Origin: Candidatus Pantoea gossypiicola
GTDB lineage: Bacteria > Pseudomonadota > Gammaproteobacteria > Enterobacterales > Enterobacteriaceae
Assembly (NCBI RefSeq): GCF_008632075.1
Contig: NZ_VWVM01000005.1
Span: 62,001-126,000, forward strand
Reading direction: 5' to 3'
Length of the DNA stretch: 64,000 bases
In this document: positions 17,045 through 25,540 of the stretch, in pieces
Layout: each line of letters starts with the position of its first letter
Position numbering within the stretch: position 1 is the first letter of the stretch
Translations under genes and position numbers: made by a program
The notes under the pieces: generated by a model
Seen by the model: the letters and a program-made list of their open reading frames with translations, nothing else
Told to the model about the DNA's origin: nothing
Databases searched by the model: none

Positions 17045-17239
17045 TTAACTACTCTCACGTCTGGATAATTTCCGGTTGATCCATTCATCAAGTTCCGATT
17101 CGAGCCATGCCACACTGGCAGGGCCGATTTTAATGGAACGAGGAAAGTCGCCATTTTTCATATATAGGTAGATCTGCGAGCGTTTCAGGCCGGTTTTTTC
17201 TTCGACCTGTTTTAAACGTAATAACTGGTGTGTTGTCAT
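17045..17239 (-). CDS. alpA: AlpA-family regulator/excisionase
   Basis: The 64-residue protein has a MerR-like HTH: HQLLRLKQVEEKTGLKRSQI, then YLYMKNGDFPRSIKIGPASV and AWLESELDEWI. This is the signature of AlpA, which in CP4-57 and other islands activates or acts as excisionase. The ATG at 17239 follows AGGAGCAGACA; the longer start at 17257 has a poorer ribosome site. The palindromic repeat 80-110 bp upstream may be its own target. Confidence 0.88.
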   Translation of the reverse strand: MTTHQLLRLKQVEEKTGLKRSQIYLYMKNGDFPRSIKIGPASVAWLESELDEWINRKLSRRESS

Positions 17240-17588
17240 TGTCTGCTCCTGCATCAAAATTAACCGAGGTATCCGACAATCATAAAAAACACAGGTAAGA
17301 GCGGAGGGAAAGTTTCTGAACCCTTATTAAGGGTTACAATACCCTTATTACGAGTTTTTAGGATGAATGAAATGTCTTAACTTTTGCGTTTAATTGCCAG
17401 AGTAGTGGCTTGTCCTTTTTAGTAGATAATCGATTTGATAGTTTGATTATTCTATTAGGTGAGAGATAAGGCAGGTTTGATATGAAAAGAAATGGGATTC
17501 GACAGGGAATGAAAAAAATTAGTGGGAGTGTGAGCACGTATTATGAATGGTTTTACAATTGATATGGATATTATTCGGGTATGCCATA
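17240..17588. other. Intergenic region upstream of alpA
   Basis: The 349 bp between alpA and the next leftward gene are AT-rich and contain the palindromic/direct repeat at 17319-17350. I see no gene. The 3' end of the neighbouring 305-aa gene lies at its right. Confidence 0.5.
17319..17350. repeat. Palindrome plus direct repeat upstream of alpA
   Basis: AACCCTTATTAAGGGTT (17319-17335) is a perfect 8+1+8 palindrome. ACCCTTATTA within it recurs in the same orientation at 17341-17350, 21 bp (two helical turns) downstream. The arrangement suits cooperative binding by a small HTH protein such as AlpA or an excisionase. Confidence 0.5.
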
Positions 17589-18506
17589 TTATTTTGAACT
17601 CTGATTCGGGGATCCGCGTTCAAGCGCTCTTTTCAGCGTGTCCGCGCTCAGATGATCGGTAATACCATCGACTGATGCCCATTCTTCAAAAATGGGAAGA
17701 AGTTTATAGGGATGCCTGAGCAGTGGACTGATCGAATCATTATGTTTGCATGCTAACCAGAATAAGCGTGAGAGAGGTGTGGAAAGCCTACTGGATGAAG
17801 TGTGGGTAAAGCGATCTGCATGTGTACCGAGTAATTTATCAAGTTCCTCTTGTCGTATTACAAAGCAGGCATCTTCCGGGAGTTCATAAACAGGAAAATA
17901 TCCTTTACCGGAAAAATTCATGAATCTGTTTACTGATTCATCCTCATAAATATCTGCAATGATATGCGCCGGTAATCGCGTGATTTGCTGATTAATTCTG
18001 TCCTGCCATGTCTTTTTTTCAAAAATCTGATATGATTGGCCTGCCAAAGCAATTGTAATACCATAATTGGCATTATTTGCACCTGTAATAGGTAACGGCA
18101 TATTTAGAGAATGTGCAAGTAGTCGCTGAATGAGAACGAATTTATGTCCCAGCATACCTATGTTCATGACTAATTGAGCAGGTGAGATATATTCCCCCTC
18201 TGTACTGAGAATTAAACCTTTACCATTTAAAAATACATTTCGTTCAAGCATGCAAAGCCGATATGGTAGAGAATCGCCTACTGGGCGTAGTTTTATTTTG
18301 TTCACTGAGGAACGAATTTTTCTCAGTATAACAGGTGACTGAAAGTATATCGAAAGTGAAATGTTACCATATAAGGCATGTCGATAAATATCATATTCTG
18401 CTATTTTTATATCCCTAAGTTTATTGGTTATTTTTACTGCTTCACGGATGGTAACCCAGGCTGGCTTAGGGAAAAAGGTATTGACTTTACTAACATCATT
18501 TTGCAT
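17589..18506 (-). CDS. Hypothetical island protein (305 aa)
   Basis: I do not recognise a domain with certainty. The protein begins MQNDVSKVNTFFPKPAWVTI and has a segment REAVKITN..IAEYDIYRHALYGNISLSIYF that resembles the helix-turn-helix start of proteins often placed beside AlpA on islands. The C-terminal part, SRLFWLACKHNDSISPLL followed by HPYKLLPIFEEWASVDG, is also reminiscent of those proteins. The ATG has a good ribosome site (AAGGAGTTTATTTT). It lies between the cargo operon and alpA; its role may be regulatory. Confidence 0.75.
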   Translation of the reverse strand: MQNDVSKVNTFFPKPAWVTIREAVKITNKLRDIKIAEYDIYRHALYGNISLSIYFQSPVILRKIRSSVNKIKLRPVGDSLPYRLCMLERNVFLNGKGLILSTEGEYISPAQLVMNIGMLGHKFVLIQRLLAHSLNMPLPITGANNANYGITIALAGQSYQIFEKKTWQDRINQQITRLPAHIIADIYEDESVNRFMNFSGKGYFPVYELPEDACFVIRQEELDKLLGTHADRFTHTSSSRLSTPLSRLFWLACKHNDSISPLLRHPYKLLPIFEEWASVDGITDHLSADTLKRALERGSPNQSSK

Positions 18507-18711
18507 AAAATAAACTCCTTGAATATCACAGAGTAAACATGATATTACTTGCTATGCTTAATAATTTTACTCTTGTAATCTTTGATGTATTTTAAAAAAT
18601 CGTGTGCCACTGCCTACGGATAAATCAGATTATATACTCAGAAAGTTTTAAGATTGTCATGCATGATGTTCGTAAAGTTAATGATGCCGTTTTCCGCAGC
18701 ATTCACATACG

Positions 18712-18735
18712 TTGCGGTAACAACTGTTACCACAA
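18712..18735. repeat. Extended palindrome at the 3' end of the cargo operon
   Basis: TTG-C-GGTAAC-AACT-GTTACC-A-CAA is an interrupted palindrome (arms 18716-18721 and 18726-18731, plus outer TTG/CAA). It lies about 30 bp past the MFS stop. No T-run follows on the minus strand, so it is a weak terminator candidate and a possible operator. Confidence 0.4.
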
Positions 18736-18765
18736 TCATTATGTTATAGTGTTGGCCTCGTCTGA

Positions 18766-19950
18766 TTATGAAGAGTCTGCGAAATTTTTATCCGTATCAA
18801 TACCGATTAAAGGTCGTTTCTGGAGTATTGATAACCATGCTCCAGCTGCTGCAATAAAACAGGTCAAAACTCCCAACAGGAAGGAAATAACACTCAGCTT
18901 TCCTGCAATAAGTAACAGCCCTGCTACTGTAGCAGTGGCTTCAGCAGCGCCCCAGACACAGGTCTGTATTGCCATTACAACAGATCGACGTCCTCGCCAG
19001 ATTCTAACTGCCTGCGCCTGATACAACGGACCACAAATCATTTCTCCGGTTACTATCAGGACGACAACGATATACAGAACGGCTTGCTGCTCAGATGAGA
19101 ATATTAATAATGCACATCCTGAACCGATACATAAGTTTGAAATAACAACCCGCCATAGTCGGCTTATCCTCTGTGAGAATGAAGTGATATAAACCTGTCC
19201 GATAATGATGATAATACTTGATAGAAGAAATAGAGTGCCTACCAGTTCACTGGAAAACTTTTCCACCGCATAGGTCGGCAATACATAATAAAACTGGGCA
19301 TAGCCAACCATCGTCAGGAAATTAATCACCATAAAAGCGATAATTTGGTGATTACCAGTATCCTCTGATGAATTCGCTGTTTCACTTTTTGTGTCAGCCA
19401 CCTCAGGATGGGTTGCAGAGGGTAGAGGACGGGTGGCTATTGCGCCCAGTGTCCCAAGTAACAAGGGAAAGGCAACAAACCAGTAACCTGTACCTGAAAG
19501 CATGAAGGACGCCAGAAATGGTGCAATACCAGCGCCAGCATTGGCTGCAACGTTTTCATATGAAAGCACACGCTCATGCTCGCCGTCATGGAAAACATGC
19601 ACGATGTATGAAATTTGCGATATGACTGATACAGAGTTAGTCAGGCCAAATAACGTTGCAAGAACAATCCAGACAAAGATATCAGAAACGCCCATTGCTG
19701 CTGCAACGAGCATCAGGAATGCTGATATGGCAACACCCAACAGCGTCAGTGCGATCTCTGCTTTTCGTTCTGTTTTGTCCAGCAGGCGATGGAAAGCGAG
19801 CGCGCCTGTACGGTTCGCCACAATAGCAAACCCGACGACGATACCGGCAGCGCTACTGCTGAGTCCCACAACGCTATTAAGCCAGACAGCCATGAAGGGA
19901 TAAAAAAAGCTCCAGGCCGCAGCTGAGAAAAAGCGAATAATGTATATCAT
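18766..19950 (-). CDS. MFS transporter, probable product exporter
   Basis: The 394-residue protein has about twelve hydrophobic segments and starts MIYIIRFFSAAAWSFFYPFM, typical of the major facilitator superfamily. A polar loop at about 180-200 (ATHPEVADTKSETANSSEDT) separates two six-helix halves. It is the last gene of the cargo operon, and its ATG overlaps the ATP-grasp stop (ATGA). An MFS gene at the end of a biosynthetic operon usually exports the product and gives self-resistance (inference). The substrate is unknown. Confidence 0.88.
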   Translation of the reverse strand: MIYIIRFFSAAAWSFFYPFMAVWLNSVVGLSSSAAGIVVGFAIVANRTGALAFHRLLDKTERKAEIALTLLGVAISAFLMLVAAAMGVSDIFVWIVLATLFGLTNSVSVISQISYIVHVFHDGEHERVLSYENVAANAGAGIAPFLASFMLSGTGYWFVAFPLLLGTLGAIATRPLPSATHPEVADTKSETANSSEDTGNHQIIAFMVINFLTMVGYAQFYYVLPTYAVEKFSSELVGTLFLLSSIIIIIGQVYITSFSQRISRLWRVVISNLCIGSGCALLIFSSEQQAVLYIVVVLIVTGEMICGPLYQAQAVRIWRGRRSVVMAIQTCVWGAAEATATVAGLLLIAGKLSVISFLLGVLTCFIAAAGAWLSILQKRPLIGIDTDKNFADSS

Positions 19951-21182
19951 TTGAATACAGGTATCCTGTCCCCATGGTCAGTTTTTACGCGTATCAGGTT
20001 GATTTCCTGCTGAACAATGTCGGTGTACCCGGTAAGCATCCCGACCCACGAATAATCCGATACCCCCACAGGCTGGATGCGGCTGCCTGGACTGGCTATC
20101 GGGGTATGAATGGATGAAATCGCCGGAACGTCCCATCCACGGATAACCGATTCTTCTGCCAGACCATACCAGTAGCTCAAGGTATTATTGATCTGCGCTG
20201 CTTGGTCATATGCGGGGACGGATTCTGCCAGACCTAATGGGAGTAATGCTGCATGCTGCAAAACAGTTGAAGGAGAATATCCATAGGCCAGAGCAACCTG
20301 TTCTACGATAGTTGCCCCACCTAAACGTCCCATATTGGCATCAATAAGATATGCTGTCGTATCTGTGGCGATAAATTCACAGTGGAAGAATCCGTTATCA
20401 AATCCTGAACGTAAGACAAGATCGTGAATAGCCGCCTGAATTTTTGCATGTACGATGGGCTCAATACCGCAGTCGTTTGGAAAATGGTTTGCCACCTCAG
20501 TAAACCGAACTCTTTCACGTCTGGACAACCCTAGGTAAATAGTTTTACCTCCCTGCACAAATCCTTCCATGCTCACTAGCGTTCCTGAACAATATTCTTG
20601 GATAATCCAGGGAAGGGTTTCACAGGATTTAGCACCGCTTGCTATTATCGCTGACTTGATCGTATGCGTCGGGTCCCGGTCTGCTTCAATATGCAGTGTG
20701 GATGTAGCAAGCGCGCCTGAACCGATCGCTGGTTTCAATATGATCGTATTGTTTTCACGTACCTTAAGCCAAGGTAGAACGAATTTATCTTCGGAAAATG
20801 AGATTTGTACCTCTTCCGGAACATGCTCAGGGACGATCTTACCGACCGCATATTTTGACGCCAGCTCAGCAAAGACGGAGGGTGGTCCTCTAAAGTTAAA
20901 CTCCTCCGCGATTTTGTTGACCATCGGGAATAATTCATCAAAAAAAGTAGTAATGCTGTGGATATTCTGAGTGACATCCGGATTGGCATTCAAATAGTCA
21001 GACAGAGCATTATGGTCAGAAAAAAGAGGAATACATTGAACATCACTAATTGCTTGTAGGGCATCGCCACAAAGTGCAGATTTATCAATAGAAAGAATAA
21101 GGTCGTGACCTGCATTGCGAATAGCGTCACTAATATATTTCACCGATATCTTGTTTATTCCTACGATTAATATGTATTGCAT
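19947..21182 (-). CDS. ATP-grasp ligase
   Basis: The 411-residue protein is of the carboxylate-amine ligase type. The N-terminal part is Rossmann-like (LIVGINK..); a central ATP-binding subdomain contains TIILKPAIGSGALATSTLHI. The metal/ATP core is GFFHCEFIATDTTAYLIDAN followed by MGRLGG, where the usual ExNxRxGG appears as D-A-N-M-G-R-L-G-G. Such enzymes join an amino acid to another amine through an acyl phosphate, as in bacilysin or dapdiamide synthesis. It is coupled to the exporter gene by a 4-bp overlap. The two substrates cannot be read from the sequence. Confidence 0.88.
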   Translation of the reverse strand: MQYILIVGINKISVKYISDAIRNAGHDLILSIDKSALCGDALQAISDVQCIPLFSDHNALSDYLNANPDVTQNIHSITTFFDELFPMVNKIAEEFNFRGPPSVFAELASKYAVGKIVPEHVPEEVQISFSEDKFVLPWLKVRENNTIILKPAIGSGALATSTLHIEADRDPTHTIKSAIIASGAKSCETLPWIIQEYCSGTLVSMEGFVQGGKTIYLGLSRRERVRFTEVANHFPNDCGIEPIVHAKIQAAIHDLVLRSGFDNGFFHCEFIATDTTAYLIDANMGRLGGATIVEQVALAYGYSPSTVLQHAALLPLGLAESVPAYDQAAQINNTLSYWYGLAEESVIRGWDVPAISSIHTPIASPGSRIQPVGVSDYSWVGMLTGYTDIVQQEINLIRVKTDHGDRIPVFK

Positions 21183-21231
21183 ACTAAATATTCCCGTTTT
21201 AGTGTAACCAGAATAGTTCTGCTGAATCCGC

Positions 21232-22587
21232 TCAATACATTTTTGCTGGATTCATGATATTATGTGGATCCAAAGCAGACTTAATGGCTTTCATCAAATG
21301 CAGGGCTGCACCATGCTGCACTGGCATCCATTTTATTTTTCCCTGTCCGACACCGTGCTCGCCACTGATGGTTCCACCATATGACAAAGCTCGTTCAGCC
21401 AGACGACTCAGAAATCCCTGTATAACAGGAGTTTCTTCCTCTCCTTCACGGAGCATAAGTAAAAGATGGAAATTACCGTCTCCAACATGCCCTATTAAGG
21501 GAGCCTTGAGCCCTGTATTCGCGATATCCGTTTCTGTTGCAGAAATACAAGCACTCAGGCATGACAGAGGGACACAGATATCCGTAGGGATCCCCTGGCA
21601 ACCTTCATAAAAGGCATGGAATGCCCACCACGCATCATGACGTGCTACCCACAGTGCTTCTCTTTCTTCTGGATGAGAAGAAAGCTGTACTTCCCCCCCG
21701 TACCTGTGCACATGTTCTTCAAATAACGCAATATTACCTGGCATTGACAGGCTATTAACGTGTAACTCCACAAACAAATGCGGTTTTTCTGATAATCCCA
21801 GTTTTGAATAAGCATTACATGCCCGAACTGCGGAAACATTAAGGAGTTCAATACGTGCAATAGGTAGTGCAGATTTCAAGGTGTCTGTCACAGCCCTGAC
21901 GGCATTCTCTACTGAGTCAAACGCACAAACACCGGAAAGAATAACTTCAGGGAGTGGATGAAGCTTAACGGTTAACTCACTGAAAATGCCTAGTGTGCCT
22001 TCCGAACCAACGGCAAGTGAAAGCAGGTCAAGCCCCATAGCTGATTTCACCGCTCTGGATCCTATGTTTGCTATAGACCCGTCAACCATGACAAGACGGG
22101 CAGCCCGGACATTCGTTGCCATCGTGCCATAACGCACTGAGTTTGTTCCTGAGGCACGGGTTGCGGCCATACCGCCAATTGAGGCATTTGCACCTGGGTC
22201 AACTGAAAAAAACAACCCTGTTCCCCGGAGAGCTTCATTCAATTGTTCGCGCGTGACACCGGGCTGGATTGTCGCGGTCATATCTTCAATGCTGATGTCC
22301 GTAATGGCATTCATTTCAGAGCAATCAATGCATATACCTCCTTGCGGGGCATTGATCTGTCCCTCGATCGAGGTCCGGGCACCACTTGGTATCATGGGCA
22401 GTCCTTCAACAGAACAGAACGTCACGATATCCACGATATCCTGCTCATTTCGGACGATCACAACCCCATCGGGAGGACTAAGAGTAATTCCCGTCGGAGC
22501 TTGGCAGTACTGTTCTCTGAATGTCGGCTCCGTATGAAAATGATCGCCAAATTTTTCCTGTAATTTTTCGATAACTGATATGTTCAT
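21232..22587 (-). CDS. FAD-linked oxidase of the GlcD/D-lactate dehydrogenase family
   Basis: The 451-residue flavoprotein has an N-terminal FAD-binding_4 domain (PDGVVIVRNEQDIVDIVTFC; PGVTREQLNEAL; DPGANASIGGMAATRASGTN) and the C-terminal FAD-oxidase C domain with IGHVGDGNFHLLLML and SGEHGVGQGK. Family members oxidise 2-hydroxy acids to 2-oxo acids. In this cluster it could make or remove a 2-oxo acid for the HisC-like aminotransferase (inference). It lies 44 bp after the XRE gene. Length and motifs are complete. Confidence 0.9.
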   Translation of the reverse strand: MNISVIEKLQEKFGDHFHTEPTFREQYCQAPTGITLSPPDGVVIVRNEQDIVDIVTFCSVEGLPMIPSGARTSIEGQINAPQGGICIDCSEMNAITDISIEDMTATIQPGVTREQLNEALRGTGLFFSVDPGANASIGGMAATRASGTNSVRYGTMATNVRAARLVMVDGSIANIGSRAVKSAMGLDLLSLAVGSEGTLGIFSELTVKLHPLPEVILSGVCAFDSVENAVRAVTDTLKSALPIARIELLNVSAVRACNAYSKLGLSEKPHLFVELHVNSLSMPGNIALFEEHVHRYGGEVQLSSHPEEREALWVARHDAWWAFHAFYEGCQGIPTDICVPLSCLSACISATETDIANTGLKAPLIGHVGDGNFHLLLMLREGEEETPVIQGFLSRLAERALSYGGTISGEHGVGQGKIKWMPVQHGAALHLMKAIKSALDPHNIMNPAKMY

Positions 22588-22632
22588 TCATTGCCTCCAT
22601 TGTAAATATAAAATCAGGTCTTTATGGTGGAA

Positions 22633-23685
22633 CTATTCTGGCTTTTTAAACCCTGATGGTTTTCTGGCAGTTCGACCGTCATATTCTGGTCTGCCTGAAA
22701 TGATCAATTCCAAAAAATAAGGATGTGCATTCTCATCCTCAAGCTGTCGTCCGGATTTAGTGTGTACCTCAATAGCGGAAAAGAGATCAACAAGTCTGTC
22801 CTGTATTTGTTCAATTTCCGGCGATTTAAGCGTAACCATTGCACTAAATTTAAATGTCCCATCTATGTCAAAATATTCACTTTTTTCGGGTTTGGACAGG
22901 GATTTCTCAGTTTCATAACACATAAATTTGTCTTTAAGATTAATAGATTCTGGGGTCCTTGGCATTCTGAGTGTCGGTGCAAGGCGAACAAAAGGGGCTT
23001 CCTCATGATTTCGTTCTTTTGCTACAAGACTCAAAAATTCGACCACACGAGAATCGAATGCAATGTCAAGTTGATGGCAAACTTGTTTAATTTCAGCCAC
23101 GGATGCAGTGTCAACCATATATAGATATGTCATAAGCGGCCATAAATCAAAATTGTTCTTAAATCCTCTAATTATTTCATCAGAAATAATAAATTCGCGT
23201 TCATATCGACTTAGGCTGAGTGCGCGGCGTAATATTTTGGAATCATGGTCTCTCAGTTCTAGTCTTGAAGACAGATCTCTTGTTTCTATTCCTTTCCCAA
23301 ATAGCATTTCATGCATATCAGAAGGTAATAAATCCTTAAAATAATGCCAGAAATAATCAAAGCTTGATTTGCTTGATGTTTCTATACCAAGAGAGTTGTG
23401 GAGTTCTACTGCTGAGTCTATACTGAGATATTTCCTGCCTGCTTCGATATCACGATAATAATTAGCAGAAAAAGGAATATCTATCCCTTCCAGAAATGTC
23501 GAAACTTTAAGATGTCCCCTTTCAACACGAAGTTGTGTCAGGAATGAACCAAGAGCATGTTTTTCATCTGTCTTGTTAGACGTTTTACCAGGGAGACTAT
23601 CTACGTGTTTTGTTTCGTTTTTATCTGTTCTCATACCAGAGGCTACCATCGTTATTTGTTGATTAGATATTGACTCTATAGACAT
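22633..23685 (-). CDS. XRE-family HTH regulator inside the cargo operon
   Basis: The 350-residue protein has an XRE-type HTH at about 45-105 (GSFLTQLRVERGHLKVSTFL, then PFSANYYRDIEAGRKYLSID). A long helical body and a C-terminal domain with FKFSAMVTLKSPEIEQIQDR, perhaps ligand-sensing, follow. It starts 8 bp after the AlaX-like gene, so it is co-transcribed with the enzymes and is a likely cluster regulator. Its targets are unknown. Confidence 0.78.
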   Translation of the reverse strand: MSIESISNQQITMVASGMRTDKNETKHVDSLPGKTSNKTDEKHALGSFLTQLRVERGHLKVSTFLEGIDIPFSANYYRDIEAGRKYLSIDSAVELHNSLGIETSSKSSFDYFWHYFKDLLPSDMHEMLFGKGIETRDLSSRLELRDHDSKILRRALSLSRYEREFIISDEIIRGFKNNFDLWPLMTYLYMVDTASVAEIKQVCHQLDIAFDSRVVEFLSLVAKERNHEEAPFVRLAPTLRMPRTPESINLKDKFMCYETEKSLSKPEKSEYFDIDGTFKFSAMVTLKSPEIEQIQDRLVDLFSAIEVHTKSGRQLEDENAHPYFLELIISGRPEYDGRTARKPSGFKKPE

Positions 23686-23693
23686 CTACCAGG

Positions 23694-24416
23694 TTAACCT
23701 GAATTATCAGAGAGCCTGAGTGCTATACGCGTCATGTTTTTTTTGATTTTCAACGTGGAAAATATCATCCCGATCTCTTTTGTATCTTTTACATGTGTAC
23801 CTCCACAAGGAATTGACCATCGTCCACACTTCCATATCCGAAAGTTATTTCCCTGTTCGGGAACATTTACAGTTTGTATCTCATGTCCCGATGAACAAAA
23901 TTCATTTAGTTCTGTTGTTGCCTTTTCAAGAATATCTTTATCAATATAGTCAAGAAGTTGATAATGATTCTCTCCGCTTTCATCATTGAGTGGTGAACGA
24001 ACAGGGTAAGGGATTGAATGGCCTGTTACCTGCTCGAGTATACAATGGATCAGATGTACAGCCGAGTGTATACGCATCTGGTGATATCGCAGATCCCAAT
24101 CAAGAATAGCAGTCACTTGCTGACCTGCCTGCTTTTTCAGCAAGTCAAAACCGATCTCATTAATATCAAGATAGTGTCTGATCTCTTCATCTTTTCGTTT
24201 TGTTGTGAGAACACCGATTTTTTGTTGTGATGTCAGCATATCCGGTAAAACAAGATAACCTCTGTCACCCAATTGCCCACCACCCTGTGGGTAAAAAATG
24301 GTCGGACTGAGGACACAATAGGGAGAATTTGACTCATCAAGGTTAACATGAAGGAGTCGCGTTTGGGTTTGACTTAGATAGGGGGCTGTATGGTATAGCC
24401 CAGGTACTTTATTCAT
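23694..24416 (-). CDS. AlaX-type alanyl-tRNA editing protein
   Basis: The 240-residue protein is a free-standing relative of the AlaRS editing domain. The N-terminal beta domain has FYPQGGGQLGDRG (42-53). All four zinc ligands are present: H117 and H121 in RIHSAVHLI, C204 and H208 in CGGTH. AlaX proteins hydrolyse mischarged Ser- or Gly-tRNA(Ala). Placed among biosynthetic genes it may clear tRNA charged with the cluster's amino-acid product or an intermediate (inference). The ATG at 24416 after GAGGTTTAAGAAT is preferred to a TTG at 24431. Confidence 0.87.
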   Translation of the reverse strand: MNKVPGLYHTAPYLSQTQTRLLHVNLDESNSPYCVLSPTIFYPQGGGQLGDRGYLVLPDMLTSQQKIGVLTTKRKDEEIRHYLDINEIGFDLLKKQAGQQVTAILDWDLRYHQMRIHSAVHLIHCILEQVTGHSIPYPVRSPLNDESGENHYQLLDYIDKDILEKATTELNEFCSSGHEIQTVNVPEQGNNFRIWKCGRWSIPCGGTHVKDTKEIGMIFSTLKIKKNMTRIALRLSDNSG

Positions 24417-24487
24417 ATTCTTAAACCTCAATTGAATAGATACTTTTAATTATTTATTTGAATGAATGTAAATAACCTTGGCAGAAT

Positions 24488-25540
24488 CTATGCTTTTAGT
24501 TCTTTCTCTAAAACAAAGAGTAACTTTTCCATTTGTTCCCGGGGTCCGAATGAAATTCTCAGGCAATGATCCAAAGAATAATCGGTCAGCCTGGCTATAA
24601 GGAAACCTTCACTGTTAAGACTGTTCTGGATCTCCCGGCTGCGTTCTTCACTGTCAAATTCAACAAAGACGAAATTGACATATTGGGCACTGGCTTTGAC
24701 TCCGTAATCTTCAAATAAATCTACCAGTTTTCTTCCCCAGCTAAGACAATATTCTGTTGTTTTGAAAAGATGCTCACGATCCTGTAGTGCATGTTCACCA
24801 GCAAGAGCAGATAAAGCACTGACATTGTAAGGCGCCCGGCGAGCTTCCAGTTGTGGATACAGATCTGTGCTGACGTAAGCCCAGCCAAGACGCAATCCGG
24901 CAAGTCCATACGCTTTTGAAAATGTTCGTAAGCATATTGAGTTAACGCGTTTATGAACTATTTGAATACCTGCCGTATTTTCGATATCAGGTGTAAATTC
25001 TGCGTAGGCCTCATCAATGATAATGGTCGTTTCTGGCGGTATGGTTTCAACTAAAGATATCATTTCTGAAGGTGCAATATAGTGACCCAAAGGATTAGAA
25101 GGATTAACTAGGACCAGAATGTCAGGTTTATGACTGACCGCCTCTTTTAAATCCTCAGGGAGGATGCGCCCACTTTTCACTGGGATCTCACTGTATAAGG
25201 CTCCGAGAATATCAGTTCTCTTTTTGTACATCATAAAACTGTGACGAGGAGCGGTAAGCCGTGCACCCGGTTTCAGCAGACTACGCAGTGTGATATCAAT
25301 CAGTTCGTCAGAGCCATTACCCGTGATGATCTGTTCCGGATTAATATTCCAGCGTTCTCCAATTGCTGCTCTCAGTGCATTGTAGGTGGGATCGGGATAC
25401 AGGCTCAGCAAAGACAGATCATATTGTCCTGTTTGTATTATGTCTGGTGAACCCAACGGATTTTCATTGGCGTGCAGGCGGATGGAAGCATTATTATTTG
25501 CTCCCTCAACACATTCCCGGATTTTTTTAGAGAACATCAT
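24488..25540 (-). CDS. HisC-like PLP aminotransferase
   Basis: The 350-residue fold-type I enzyme has the HisC pattern: LHANENPLGSP, ITGNGSDEL, VNPSNPLG, IIIDEAYAEF and the PLP lysine in LRTFSKAYGLAGLRLGW (Lys209). True HisC acts in histidine synthesis, but here it is coupled by a 4-bp overlap to the MIO enzyme, far from other his genes, so it probably transaminates a cluster intermediate such as an aromatic 2-oxo acid (inference). Length is normal. Confidence 0.88.
   Translation of the reverse strand: MMFSKKIRECVEGANNNASIRLHANENPLGSPDIIQTGQYDLSLLSLYPDPTYNALRAAIGERWNINPEQIITGNGSDELIDITLRSLLKPGARLTAPRHSFMMYKKRTDILGALYSEIPVKSGRILPEDLKEAVSHKPDILVLVNPSNPLGHYIAPSEMISLVETIPPETTIIIDEAYAEFTPDIENTAGIQIVHKRVNSICLRTFSKAYGLAGLRLGWAYVSTDLYPQLEARRAPYNVSALSALAGEHALQDREHLFKTTEYCLSWGRKLVDLFEDYGVKASAQYVNFVFVEFDSEERSREIQNSLNSEGFLIARLTDYSLDHCLRISFGPREQMEKLLFVLEKELKA

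Noticed and set aside
18602..19021. 139-codon plus-strand frame
   Set aside because: Most of it lies antisense to the MFS gene and the remainder covers the palindromic intergenic site.
24488..25540. HisC-like gene as a true histidine biosynthesis gene
   Set aside because: No other his gene is near, and it is coupled by overlap to the MIO enzyme inside a mobile cargo operon.
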